Source of the DNA: RGIG250 sp045616885
Lineage (GTDB): Bacteria > Bacillota > Negativicutes > Selenomonadales > Selenomonadaceae
NCBI GenBank assembly: GCA_045616885.1
Contig: JAZLHS010000055.1
Span: 1-6,830, forward strand
Length of the DNA stretch: 6,830 nt
Direction of reading: 5' to 3'
Below the pieces are notes generated by a model that worked only from the letters and a program-made list of their open reading frames with translations, did no database searches and was not told where the DNA came from. Below are positions 1-5,874 of this stretch, one piece after another. Each line of letters begins with the position of its first letter. Position 1 is the first letter of the stretch. Position numbers and translations under genes: made by a program.

Positions 1-46
1 CCTTGTCATCCTCGGCAACAATCAGGGTAAAAATCTCATTATCCAT
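1..46 (-). CDS. rluD: Probable 23S rRNA pseudouridine synthase D, N-terminal fragment (15 codons)
   Basis: Only the first 15 codons are inside the window: ATG at 46-44, reading MDNEIFTLIVAEDDK, then it runs off the left edge. RluD/RluA-family enzymes often begin with a short strand of this type followed by the RLD motif of an S4 domain. The lspA-rluD order is very common in Firmicutes and proteobacteria, and that context carries most of the call. The start lies three bases after the lspA stop (TAA, 52-50). The purine-rich end of lspA (GAAGAAGAA) is the only possible ribosome binding signal, so translation is probably coupled to lspA. The fragment is too short to show any catalytic residue; another S4-type protein is possible. 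Confidence 0.6.
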   Translation of the reverse strand, partial: MDNEIFTLIVAEDDK

Positions 47-49
47 ACG

Positions 50-520
50 TTATTCTTCTTCATCAGGGGACAGGAAAGCGATGGCATACATCATCATTCC
101 CACACCCACACAAATCCCGATATCAGCAATATTGAATACCGGCCAAATACGGAAATCGAAAAAATCTATAACCGCGCCCAGACGCAATCTGTCAATGAGA
201 TTGCCGACAGCACCGCCGAACAGCAGAGCCGCACCGTAGCGAATCCAGGCGTTTTCCTGAGACAGCCGCTTGTAGTACCACGCTGCCGCACAGAAAAGTA
301 TGATATTCACCCCGATAAAGAACCACTGCTGATGCTCCAATATACTGAAAGCAGCTCCGGGATTCTGAATGTAGGTGAAGTGGAATATATCCTCAATAAC
401 GGGAATAGAGGTGCCCAGTGCATAGTTGTGTTCCACATACAGCTTCACTGTCTGGTCAAGAATCAGGGAAAAAATCACAGTGACCCACACAGGCACCATA
501 CTATGTTCTTTATTTTCCAT
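50..520 (-). CDS. lspA: Lipoprotein signal peptidase (signal peptidase II)
   Basis: LspA is the inner-membrane aspartyl protease that removes the signal peptide of prolipoproteins after diacylglyceryl transfer to the +1 cysteine. The product has 156 residues from the ATG at 520, the usual family size. Four hydrophobic segments lie at about residues 9-26, 63-81, 92-108 and 132-149. Family motifs are intact: LDQ near residue 22, NPGAAFS at 53-59, GGAVGNLIDR at 102-111, VIDFFDF at 117-123 and FNIAD at 129-133. The catalytic pair should be D119 and D133. The protein ends in an acidic DEEE tail. The frame also allows a TTG one codon upstream (523), but the ATG overlaps the divIVA stop as TGATG, the usual arrangement for translational coupling, so ATG is preferred. 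No strong ribosome binding site is visible nearby. It lies in the same operon as divIVA and rluD. Confidence 0.96.
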   Translation of the reverse strand: MENKEHSMVPVWVTVIFSLILDQTVKLYVEHNYALGTSIPVIEDIFHFTYIQNPGAAFSILEHQQWFFIGVNIILFCAAAWYYKRLSQENAWIRYGAALLFGGAVGNLIDRLRLGAVIDFFDFRIWPVFNIADIGICVGVGMMMYAIAFLSPDEEE

Positions 521-1428
521 CAATCGGCTTTGTTGTCCTCATTCTCAGCAGCGGCGGCTGCAGCACTGATACCTGCCAGCACCTCTACACTGCCCTCATC
601 GAGCATTGCCAGCTGACCAGCCAGCAGGGAACGAATCTTTGCCAGAAACTCACGGGAGCTCTTCACAAGGTTTTCCTGATCCTCACGATAGTGAGCGATG
701 TCACGCTCAGCCTCCGCCCGAATCCTTTCTGCCTCTACCTTTGCTTTCTCGGCCTCAGCCAGAGCATCTTCAGTCTGCAGCTTCGCCTCTTCACGAGCAT
801 CGCTGAGGATAGTGTTGGCTGCGTTGCGGGCAGTAAGCAGCTGCTCATCAGCCTCCTGACGGCTCTCGCCCAGCAGGCGGTCTGCCTCATTCTTTGCTTC
901 AGCGAGAATTTTATCTGCCTCTTCTTCAGCCTTGCCGGTAATTTCCTTGGCATGGCTCTGAGCTAGGAATAGAGTACTGCGCAGGGATTCATCCAGCTTT
1001 TTGTACTCAGCCAGCTGCTTCTCATAGTCAGCGACCTTGGCCTCCAGCGCAACATTCGTTGCTACCAGCTCCAGAGCCGTCTCGTCTCCGGTTGCCTTTG
1101 CCGTCTTCACAAAAGGAGTCTCCGGCTCAGCCTCTCTGCTTTCCTCAGGCTCTGCCGGTTTCTCGGGCGCCTTTGGCTGCTCCGGCTCAACCCGCTTCTC
1201 AACAGTTTCCTCTTTTTCCTGAGCAGACACTGATTTGACTATCCCGTTCTGCAAGCTGTCAAGCTCTTCCTGCAGGAGGTCTACCTGATCGCGAAGCTCA
1301 TTGCGCTCCTTGATCAGCTGCTCGAAATCATTTACGACCTCGTCGAGAAATGTATCAATCTCATCTTCGTCATAGCCGCGAAAGCTTCTAGAAAACTCTT
1401 TATTGTGAATGTCCATCGGTGTCAACAT
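520..1428 (-). CDS. divIVA: DivIVA-family cell division / polar scaffold protein with long coiled coil
   Basis: DivIVA proteins bind strongly curved membrane at septa and poles and recruit division, chromosome-segregation or wall-synthesis partners. From the ATG at 1428 the product has 302 residues. Residues 1-60 form the N-terminal lipid-binding domain, with LTPMDIHNKEF followed by SRSFRGYDEDEID, closely matching B. subtilis DivIVA and its membrane-inserting Phe/Arg pair. Residues about 68-115 are an acidic, proline-rich and probably disordered linker. Residues about 118-255 are a long coiled coil, largely in 11-residue periodicity. A C-terminal block (REFLAKIRSLLAGQLAMLDE) matches the family's tetramer-forming end. 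The protein closes with an Ala-rich, acidic tail. It is nearly twice the length of the 164-residue B. subtilis protein; the extra length is linker plus extended coil. A GTG at 1437 is in frame but sits against the Shine-Dalgarno sequence, so ATG 1428 is chosen. The stop overlaps the lspA start. Confidence 0.95.
   Translation of the reverse strand: MLTPMDIHNKEFSRSFRGYDEDEIDTFLDEVVNDFEQLIKERNELRDQVDLLQEELDSLQNGIVKSVSAQEKEETVEKRVEPEQPKAPEKPAEPEESREAEPETPFVKTAKATGDETALELVATNVALEAKVADYEKQLAEYKKLDESLRSTLFLAQSHAKEITGKAEEEADKILAEAKNEADRLLGESRQEADEQLLTARNAANTILSDAREEAKLQTEDALAEAEKAKVEAERIRAEAERDIAHYREDQENLVKSSREFLAKIRSLLAGQLAMLDEGSVEVLAGISAAAAAAENEDNKAD
706..969 (-). repeat. Eight tandem 11-residue (hendecad) repeats in the DivIVA coiled coil
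   Basis: Residues 154-241 of DivIVA (ATG numbering) divide without gaps into eight 11-residue units. The first five fit x-x-[A/S]-x-x-x-A-x-x-[I/L/Q]-x closely, for example AEAKNEADRLL, GESRQEADEQL and LTARNAANTIL. The last three are looser and richer in Glu and Ala. By eye, B. subtilis DivIVA has about four comparable units after its matching LVAQ segment, so this looks like expansion of an existing family feature. Hendecads favour straight or slightly right-handed coils rather than the usual left-handed heptad coil. This is a protein-level repeat; the DNA copies are diverged. Confidence 0.75.
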
Positions 1429-1436
1429 TGCCGACA

Positions 1437-1442
1437 CTCCTT
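1437..1442 (-). promoter_or_regulatory. Ribosome binding site that fixes the divIVA start
   Basis: The minus strand reads AAGGAG, then eight bases, then ATG (1428). This is ideal spacing for ATG and impossible for the in-frame GTG at 1437, which overlaps the last base of the motif. It lies in the 17-base gap after the ylmH stop. Confidence 0.9.
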
Positions 1443-1445
1443 TTC

Positions 1446-2243
1446 TTAAATATAACGTTTTAACGCTACTACTGTACGATTCTTCTTTGTCTGACCGCCT
1501 ATAGACTCTACTTCCACCCTGCCGCGACCCCGGAAGGAGATTATATCTCCCTGCTTGACCGCCTGAGAGGCATTTTTTACGGTCTGCCAGTTCAGCTGTA
1601 CCTTCTCCGCTTCGATATCGTCTGCCGCTCTTGTCCGGGACATCCCGAATCCAGCCGCTGCAATGGCATCTATTCGCAGAGAAGCGACGGTGGCTTTTAT
1701 CTCCTTAACCCGCTCTTCACGGGGGATTATATTGGCCGGGTCATCATCTTCAATCGAGGTGACCTTTACCCCGCCGATGTAGATGAGCTCACCCTTTACA
1801 GCCTCTGCCACCTTTTGGTCAAGAATGAAGCGGGCACTGTTCTCGCTGACCAGAATATCTCCGGCACAGCCCCGGTCTATACCGCAGCCCATGAGAGAGC
1901 CAAGGGCATCACGATGACCGACGCGGCGGGAAATATCCTTCCACTCAGCCCGCAGTACGGTGATACCGGCAACGCCATCAATCCGTCCGCCGAAATCCGG
2001 ATGGACGAAGATAGCCCGCTGACGTTCTGCCCCGTGATAGCCACCGTCAAATTCCACGTTGATATCATCGTAGTTGGCAGCAACAGTTCGAGCAAGTTCC
2101 TGCTCAGCCTCATTCAGAAAGGGCGATACCCGGAATTTCTGAGTCTTGCGTACCTGCTCTGCCAAATCTACACAGCGGATAGCCGTCTCTTCCATTTCAC
2201 TGCCCTTGTAGTAACGAAGTATTTTTTCCTTTGGTGAAGCCAT
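1446..2243 (-). CDS. ylmH: YlmH-family S4-domain RNA-binding protein
   Basis: The 265-residue product is full length for the YlmH family (B. subtilis 257). The N-terminal and central part carries the family motifs GGYHGAERQR (67-76) and GHRDALGSLMGCGIDR (109-124), followed by GDILV. The C-terminal S4 RNA-binding domain spans about 186-249, starting ASLRIDAIAAAGFGMSRTRA and ending in the usual GDIISFRGRGRVEV strand. YlmH is encoded beside divIVA in most Firmicutes. In B. subtilis it has been linked to ribosome-associated quality control, where it can bind stalled 50S subunits and stand in for RqcP; extending that role to this protein is inference. The ATG at 2243 lies eight bases after the proC stop. 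An AGGAA about 12 bases upstream, inside the end of proC, is a weak ribosome binding site, so coupling to proC is likely. The stop is 17 bases before divIVA. Confidence 0.93.
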   Translation of the reverse strand: MASPKEKILRYYKGSEMEETAIRCVDLAEQVRKTQKFRVSPFLNEAEQELARTVAANYDDINVEFDGGYHGAERQRAIFVHPDFGGRIDGVAGITVLRAEWKDISRRVGHRDALGSLMGCGIDRGCAGDILVSENSARFILDQKVAEAVKGELIYIGGVKVTSIEDDDPANIIPREERVKEIKATVASLRIDAIAAAGFGMSRTRAADDIEAEKVQLNWQTVKNASQAVKQGDIISFRGRGRVEVESIGGQTKKNRTVVALKRYI

Positions 2244-2251
2244 AGTCGTCT

Positions 2252-3052
2252 TTAGTTCCTGCCCAGTTCTTTAGATCGCTCAGTGGCGGCGATGACCGCC
2301 TCGATAAAGGCACTGCGAACTCCGGCGGACTCCAGCGCCCGAACACCGGCGATGGTGGTACCAGCCGGGGAAGTAACAGCATCTCTCAGCACATCCGGAT
2401 GCTTGCCCGTCTCCAGTACCATCTTGGCCGAGCCAAAGAGTGTCTGCGCGGCCAGCTCTATAGCCATCGCTCTTGGCAGACCGGCGGCAACACCGCCGTC
2501 AGCCAGTGCGTCAATGACAAGGAAAGCGTAGGCCGGGCCGCTGCCGGAAAGACCGGTAACAGCATCAAGCGCCGACTCAGCCACTTCTGCCGCACGGCCG
2601 CAGGCGGCAAGCAGGTCTCCCACCTTTGCTCCATCTTCTGCCGTAGCCCTGCTGCCAAGAGCGTAGCAGGACATACCGGCACCTACGGAGAGAGGAGTAT
2701 TCGGCATGACACGGATAACCGGCTGCTGGGTGAAGCAGCTTTCCAAAGAGGCAATCTTCAGTCCGGCAATGATGGAAACTACCAGCGTCTCGTTCTTCAT
2801 TCCTTTTACGACTTCTGCCATTGCAGCAGCAGCCACCTGCGGCTTGATGGCAAGGAAAACCATGTCCATCTCACCGATGAAGCCTTCCGCCCCCATTTCG
2901 GCGTTGACCTTCAGCTCCTGCTTCAGGTAAGCTACCCGCTCCGGAGATTTTTCCGACACATAAATGTCTGCTGCGGCAACCTTTCCCTGAGCGATAATGC
3001 CCTTTATAAGCGCTTCGCCCATCATACCGCCGCCAATAAAACCTATCTTCAT
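2252..3052 (-). CDS. proC: Pyrroline-5-carboxylate reductase
   Basis: ProC is a cytosolic enzyme that reduces 1-pyrroline-5-carboxylate to L-proline with NAD(P)H, the last step of proline synthesis. From the ATG at 3052 it has 266 residues (E. coli 269). The N-terminal Rossmann fold opens with KIGFIGGGMMGEAL, including the G-x-G-x-x-G dinucleotide loop at 7-12. Other conserved blocks are AIKPQ (68-72), VMPNTP (115-120), GLSGSGPAY (167-175) and the signature LRDAVTSPAGTTIAGVRALE (222-241), in the C-terminal helical dimerisation domain. A GTG at 3064 would extend the protein by four residues, but it lies inside the Shine-Dalgarno sequence, and family proteins start with this MKIGFIG strand. The gene follows sepF by 33 bases and precedes ylmH by eight. 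In many Firmicutes clusters this slot holds ylmG; proC next to yggS is also common in proteobacteria. Confidence 0.96.
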   Translation of the reverse strand: MKIGFIGGGMMGEALIKGIIAQGKVAAADIYVSEKSPERVAYLKQELKVNAEMGAEGFIGEMDMVFLAIKPQVAAAAMAEVVKGMKNETLVVSIIAGLKIASLESCFTQQPVIRVMPNTPLSVGAGMSCYALGSRATAEDGAKVGDLLAACGRAAEVAESALDAVTGLSGSGPAYAFLVIDALADGGVAAGLPRAMAIELAAQTLFGSAKMVLETGKHPDVLRDAVTSPAGTTIAGVRALESAGVRSAFIEAVIAATERSKELGRN

Positions 3053-3059
3053 TGTCTTT

Positions 3060-3067
3060 CTCACCTT
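3060..3067 (-). promoter_or_regulatory. Ribosome binding site that fixes the proC start
   Basis: The minus strand reads AAGGTGAG, then seven bases, then ATG (3052). The competing in-frame GTG start at 3064 is part of this motif and is therefore rejected. Confidence 0.8.
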
Positions 3068-3085
3068 GCAAATATTATCCGGTAA

Positions 3086-3550
3086 TTATTTTTTCGTCCA
3101 AGAATAGTCCTCAGCGGCAGCCTTCTTACCGCCGTCACTGACGTTAACATTGCTGGGAGCGCAGAGGAACACGCTGCGGCCCAGTTTCTTTATCTCGCCG
3201 CCCAGAGCATAGGTCGTACCGCTGATAAAGTCGATAATGCGCTTTGCCGTCTCGCTCTCGGTTCCCTCGAAGTTCACCACTACCGGCTTCTTTGCCTTCA
3301 GGCTGTTGGCAATCTCCTGGGCATCGTCAAAGGACTTGGGCATGACGATGATGACATTCATCCGGCGAGCCAAATCCTTGGATGGGCTGTTGGCAATATC
3401 AGATATGTCGATGACATTGTCCTGACGAAGCGGCGGCGGAGGCGGTGCAACCGGGCGAGCCGGCTCTCTTTCCTCCATTTCCTCTTCAATCATCTCATCA
3501 TTGTCTCCACCGAGACCCATAGAACTCTTAACTTTATCTATGATGCTCAT
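3086..3550 (-). CDS. sepF: Cell division protein SepF
   Basis: SepF is a membrane-tethered partner of FtsZ. It forms rings, bundles FtsZ filaments and anchors the division ring, overlapping in function with FtsA. From the ATG at 3550 the product has 154 residues, a normal size. It opens with a short amphipathic membrane-binding helix (MSIIDKVKSSMGL). Residues 17-50 are a linker with a strongly acidic stretch (DEMIEEEMEERE) and a run of five prolines. The DUF552/SepF core covers about residues 62-137, with RRMNVIIVMPKSFDDA, KPVVVNFEG, RIIDFISGTTYALGGEI and GRSVFLCAPSNV. The Gly-rich turn matches the family's dimer/polymer interface. An ATG at 3592 adds 14 residues that are not SepF-like and lacks a good ribosome binding site. 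The gene lies 49 bases after yggS and 33 before proC. Confidence 0.95.
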   Translation of the reverse strand: MSIIDKVKSSMGLGGDNDEMIEEEMEEREPARPVAPPPPPLRQDNVIDISDIANSPSKDLARRMNVIIVMPKSFDDAQEIANSLKAKKPVVVNFEGTESETAKRIIDFISGTTYALGGEIKKLGRSVFLCAPSNVNVSDGGKKAAAEDYSWTKK

Positions 3551-3557
3551 ATCAAAT

Positions 3558-3565
3558 CTCCCCTT
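3558..3565 (-). promoter_or_regulatory. Ribosome binding site that fixes the sepF start
   Basis: The minus strand reads AAGGGGAG, then seven bases, then ATG (3550). This supports the shorter product beginning MSIIDKV rather than the ATG at 3592. Confidence 0.85.
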
Positions 3566-3599
3566 CTCTACGCGATATTTCCTAAAACTCATTCCGAGA

Positions 3600-4295
3600 T
3601 TAATACTGTCTTGGCCCGAAGATTCCGGTGCCCACCCTTACCAGGTTTGCCCCTTCCTCTACTGCAATGGCATAATCATTTGTCATACCCATGGAAAGAT
3701 ACTCGATATCCGAAGCCGGCAGAGACATTCCCTGCACCTTGATATACAGCTCTCGCATCTGTCGGAAAAGCGGACGTGTATCTTCCACATTCTCATAGTT
3801 TGGTGCAATGAGCATCAGACCGCGAAGGTGCACATTAGGCAGCTCATCTGCCTTCTTCAGTACTGCTTCCAGCTCCTCCTCAGGAACGCCGTATTTCTGC
3901 GGCTCTTTCGCCAAATTTACCTGTACGAGAATATCCTGCACCTTGCCGATTTTACCGGCAGCGGCATCCACCGCCAGCAGCAGGTGTTCGCTGTCAATCG
4001 AGTGAATCAGGTCGAACATAGACACAGCCTGATTGACCTTGTTTGTCTGCAAATGACCGATAAGGTGCCAAATCACAGTGCGCTCCAGGGTCTCAAACTT
4101 CCCCTTTGCCTCCTGTACTCTGTTCTCACCTACTACGGCGGCTCCTGCATCAATGCACTCACGCATGGCATTAACATCATGATTTTTCGTCACGGCGACC
4201 AATGTCACCGGACCGGTCTCATCGCCTCTGTCTTTTCGCCGCTCTACAGCCGCAGCGATGTTTGACAGAACCCGGCAATAGTTTGCTTCTATCAT
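3600..4295 (-). CDS. yggS: YggS-family pyridoxal phosphate homeostasis protein
   Basis: YggS (PLPBP/YlmE) is a cytosolic PLP-binding protein with the fold of the alanine-racemase N-terminal barrel. It has no proven enzymatic activity; loss of homologues disturbs vitamin B6 and amino/keto acid balance. The 231-residue product is full length (E. coli 234). K37 in LVAVTKNHD is the expected Schiff-base lysine. Further family motifs are GENRVQE (56-62), WHLIGHLQTNK (76-86), HSIDS (98-102), QVNLAKEPQKYG (125-136), RGLMLIAP (158-165), LSMGMTNDYAIA (200-211) and VRVGTGIFGPR (219-229). The last two contain phosphate-binding residues in the family. The ATG at 4295 has GGAGG six bases upstream. It is the first gene of the division-linked block, matching the position of ylmE before sepF in B. 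subtilis. Confidence 0.95.
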   Translation of the reverse strand: MIEANYCRVLSNIAAAVERRKDRGDETGPVTLVAVTKNHDVNAMRECIDAGAAVVGENRVQEAKGKFETLERTVIWHLIGHLQTNKVNQAVSMFDLIHSIDSEHLLLAVDAAAGKIGKVQDILVQVNLAKEPQKYGVPEEELEAVLKKADELPNVHLRGLMLIAPNYENVEDTRPLFRQMRELYIKVQGMSLPASDIEYLSMGMTNDYAIAVEEGANLVRVGTGIFGPRQY

Positions 4296-4301
4296 CTACA
4301 T

Positions 4302-4306
4302 CCTCC
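4302..4306 (-). promoter_or_regulatory. Strong ribosome binding site of yggS
   Basis: GGAGG on the minus strand, six bases before the ATG at 4295. It lies only four bases downstream of the palindrome at 4311-4330, so anything bound to or folded at the palindrome could affect ribosome access. Confidence 0.85.
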
Positions 4307-4310
4307 GCTA

Positions 4311-4330
4311 TCTGTTACTTAAGGAACAGA
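4311..4330. promoter_or_regulatory. 20-base near-palindrome in the yggS leader (possible operator or leader hairpin)
   Basis: The plus strand reads TCTGTTACTTAAGGAACAGA. It equals its own reverse complement at 18 of 20 positions; only the A/G pair flanking the central CTTAAG breaks symmetry. It lies between the candidate -10 box (4360-4365) and the yggS ribosome binding site. It could be a binding site for a dimeric repressor or, in RNA, a six-base-pair stem with an eight-base loop. I do not recognise it as a known operator. The symmetry is seen directly; the role is inference. Confidence 0.4.
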
Positions 4331-4359
4331 AAAACACAGACTCCGACTCATTTTATCTG

Positions 4360-4388
4360 ATTATACTTCTACTAATTTATAAAAAATC
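4360..4388 (-). promoter_or_regulatory. Candidate promoter for the yggS-sepF-proC-ylmH-divIVA-lspA-rluD operon
   Basis: A perfect TATAAT is present on the minus strand at 4365-4360, giving an expected transcript start near 4353 and a leader of about 58 bases. No good -35 box exists at 16-18 bases; the interval falls in the T-run of the upstream terminator. An alternative is TTGATG (4402-4397), 15 bases before TATAAA (4381-4376). The surrounding sequence is AT-rich, unlike the coding regions. A promoter somewhere in 4340-4410 is likely because a terminator lies just upstream; the exact elements are uncertain. Confidence 0.45.
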
Positions 4389-4443
4389 CCTGCAAACATC
4401 AAGCAAAATCAACAAAATTCCCTAGTTTTTTTGCAGGAATTTT
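4383..4443 (-). terminator. Probable intrinsic terminator after the zinc-ribbon gene
   Basis: Arms at 4430-4437 and 4389-4396 pair perfectly over eight bases (TTTGCAGG with CCTGCAAA). After one mismatch the pairing continues for five A-T pairs out to 4443 and 4383. Read on the minus strand, the distal arm runs into TTTTTT (4386-4381). It begins ten bases after the stop codon. The loop is long at 33 bases, with internal alternative pairing (GCAAAA with TTTTGC), which lowers confidence. Confidence 0.55.
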
Positions 4444-4453
4444 CACCACCGGA

Positions 4454-5848
4454 TTAAATCCGGAACTTGTCCCGATAAATAGACAGTTCTTTTATCGCCC
4501 AGTCGTATTTTTCCACATCTATTTCCCTGCCGCAGTACCGACAAAAATTTCCGTCCAAAACAGAGACTGAAGCACCGCAGCCCTGGCAGTGCATGACGGC
4601 TGGAGTGAAAATTTCTTCGGTAAGACAGTCCTCATCCTTCTCAAGAACAGCCTTAAAAAATCGCTCCATCTTCTTGGCACCGTAGTCATCTGCCTTTATC
4701 AGCTTCAGCCTGCCGCTGACGGATGCAATGCGCTTACCAGCCAGGTATTCGTGCCGGTCAAGGCTCGCCTCTATCATTTCCAGATAGATATAATCCTTGC
4801 ATTCAGCCTGCAGCTGTGCAAGATTGGTGCCCGGTGCGGCAAAGGCATTCATCGTCGAAGCATTGTCGGCATAGACAACAGAGGCCAGCTTATTTTCCAA
4901 TCCGTTGTAAAAAACTTCTATATTGAACAGCGGATCGGTTTCGCGGATGGATGCTTCCATCTGCCGGTCACGGCTCTCCTGTTTCCCGGTTCGTCCCTCA
5001 GTTTCTGCCGTTCCCGCTATCAAAAGCTTTCCGAAGAAGCGAAGCATTCCAAAGCCCGACCGTCCGTAATTGCTGAACAGTCCATAGGCAATCGCCGAGA
5101 GTACAGCTAACAATCCCACGGCCGCCGCCAGAGCGACAAGCCATCCTTCAGTCATCAACAAAAGCGGCCCCAAAAAGACCATTATCACTCCGAAAACAGC
5201 CAGAACCGCAACTATCAAAATCGTAACGGCAAGCGTACTCAACCGATCAACGCTCCGCTCCATCTGCTGCTTCTGCATCTCCTCATCATGCCGCAGGGAG
5301 AATCCAGCCACACGCTGTCCTAAATCGTTGACGGTAAACTTTGTCCCGCAGGCATCACAGCCATTCAGGAGGCTTTCTCTTGAAGACGGCATTCCGCAAG
5401 CCGGACATATTACTGCACCTTTGCCCTCTTCCCGAGCGGCCAGCAGTGTATAGTGAGCGAGCTCTCTGTCTCTTATCTTCAACAGCTCCTTGCCCTCTCG
5501 GCTATACACTCTGTCGGCTGCTATATCCTCTTTTACCTCGGTCACTATATACTGACCGCCGGCGATGCGATGTCTTCGCACCGGGTCGCTTTCCGTATAC
5601 TTTCTCCGCTCAGCCGCAAAGGACAGCTTCACATTCTTTCGCCGCAGTCTTCGCCGCTGCAGGTCAGCAATATGCCAAAATATCTGCGTAACATTTTCTT
5701 TCAGCTCGCCGCCGTCAAAGAAGCCACCCCACTCCCGCTTGAAATCTGTCAGGAGCCGCTCGGTCTCGTCTCTGTCCTCACCGGGTTCACTGTCGCCCCA
5801 GATAATGTTGTCTACGAAGTCTTCACTGACCCGCTTCTGTTCTTCCAT
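4454..5848 (-). CDS. Membrane protein with two zinc ribbons, function unknown (possible Tim44-like domain)
   Basis: I do not recognise this gene by function. From the ATG at 5848 it has 464 residues. The N-terminal 140 residues are charged and include a very basic patch (DLQRRRLRRKNVK, then RRHR). A first zinc ribbon has C148-x2-C151 and C164-x2-C167 (CPACG and CDACG). Two hydrophobic segments at about 204-231 and 236-258 are joined by a very short turn, forming a membrane hairpin that would leave both ends on the same side, probably the cytoplasm. Residues about 295-405 (start DPLFNIEVFYNGLENKLASVV) loosely resemble Tim44/NTF2-like domains; this is a weak guess. A second ribbon near the C-terminus has C421-x2-C424 and C436-x2-C439 (CQGCG and CRYCG). 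AAAAGGA nine bases before the ATG supports this start over an in-frame TTG at 5893, which lies inside the preceding hairpin. Probable terminators on both sides suggest a single-gene unit. Confidence 0.85.
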   Translation of the reverse strand: MEEQKRVSEDFVDNIIWGDSEPGEDRDETERLLTDFKREWGGFFDGGELKENVTQIFWHIADLQRRRLRRKNVKLSFAAERRKYTESDPVRRHRIAGGQYIVTEVKEDIAADRVYSREGKELLKIRDRELAHYTLLAAREEGKGAVICPACGMPSSRESLLNGCDACGTKFTVNDLGQRVAGFSLRHDEEMQKQQMERSVDRLSTLAVTILIVAVLAVFGVIMVFLGPLLLMTEGWLVALAAAVGLLAVLSAIAYGLFSNYGRSGFGMLRFFGKLLIAGTAETEGRTGKQESRDRQMEASIRETDPLFNIEVFYNGLENKLASVVYADNASTMNAFAAPGTNLAQLQAECKDYIYLEMIEASLDRHEYLAGKRIASVSGRLKLIKADDYGAKKMERFFKAVLEKDEDCLTEEIFTPAVMHCQGCGASVSVLDGNFCRYCGREIDVEKYDWAIKELSIYRDKFRI

Positions 5849-5857
5849 CGCTGAATA

Positions 5858-5864
5858 TCCTTTT
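5858..5864 (-). promoter_or_regulatory. Ribosome binding site that fixes the zinc-ribbon gene start
   Basis: The minus strand reads AAAAGGA, then nine bases, then ATG (5848). The longer TTG-initiated frame would begin inside the terminator hairpin and has no such signal. Confidence 0.75.
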
Positions 5865-5874
5865 GACACAGAAA

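Noticed and set aside
2399..3085. 228-codon open frame on the plus strand
   Set aside because: Antisense to proC; its translation is rich in His, Arg and Cys, typical of a shadow frame, with no matching domain.
3551..3592. 14-residue N-terminal extension of SepF from the ATG at 3592
   Set aside because: The extension has no SepF character and a poor ribosome binding site, whereas the ATG at 3550 has AAGGGGAG at seven bases and matches the family N-terminus.
3501..4265. 254-codon open frame on the plus strand
   Set aside because: It is antisense to yggS and the start of sepF, both of which have full family motifs and ribosome binding sites. Its product has no recognisable domain.
4296..4453. 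Possible riboswitch, T-box or small RNA in the only sizeable intergenic gap
   Set aside because: The 158 bases are accounted for by a terminator, a promoter candidate and one short palindrome. I see no T-box sequence, specifier stem or known riboswitch core.
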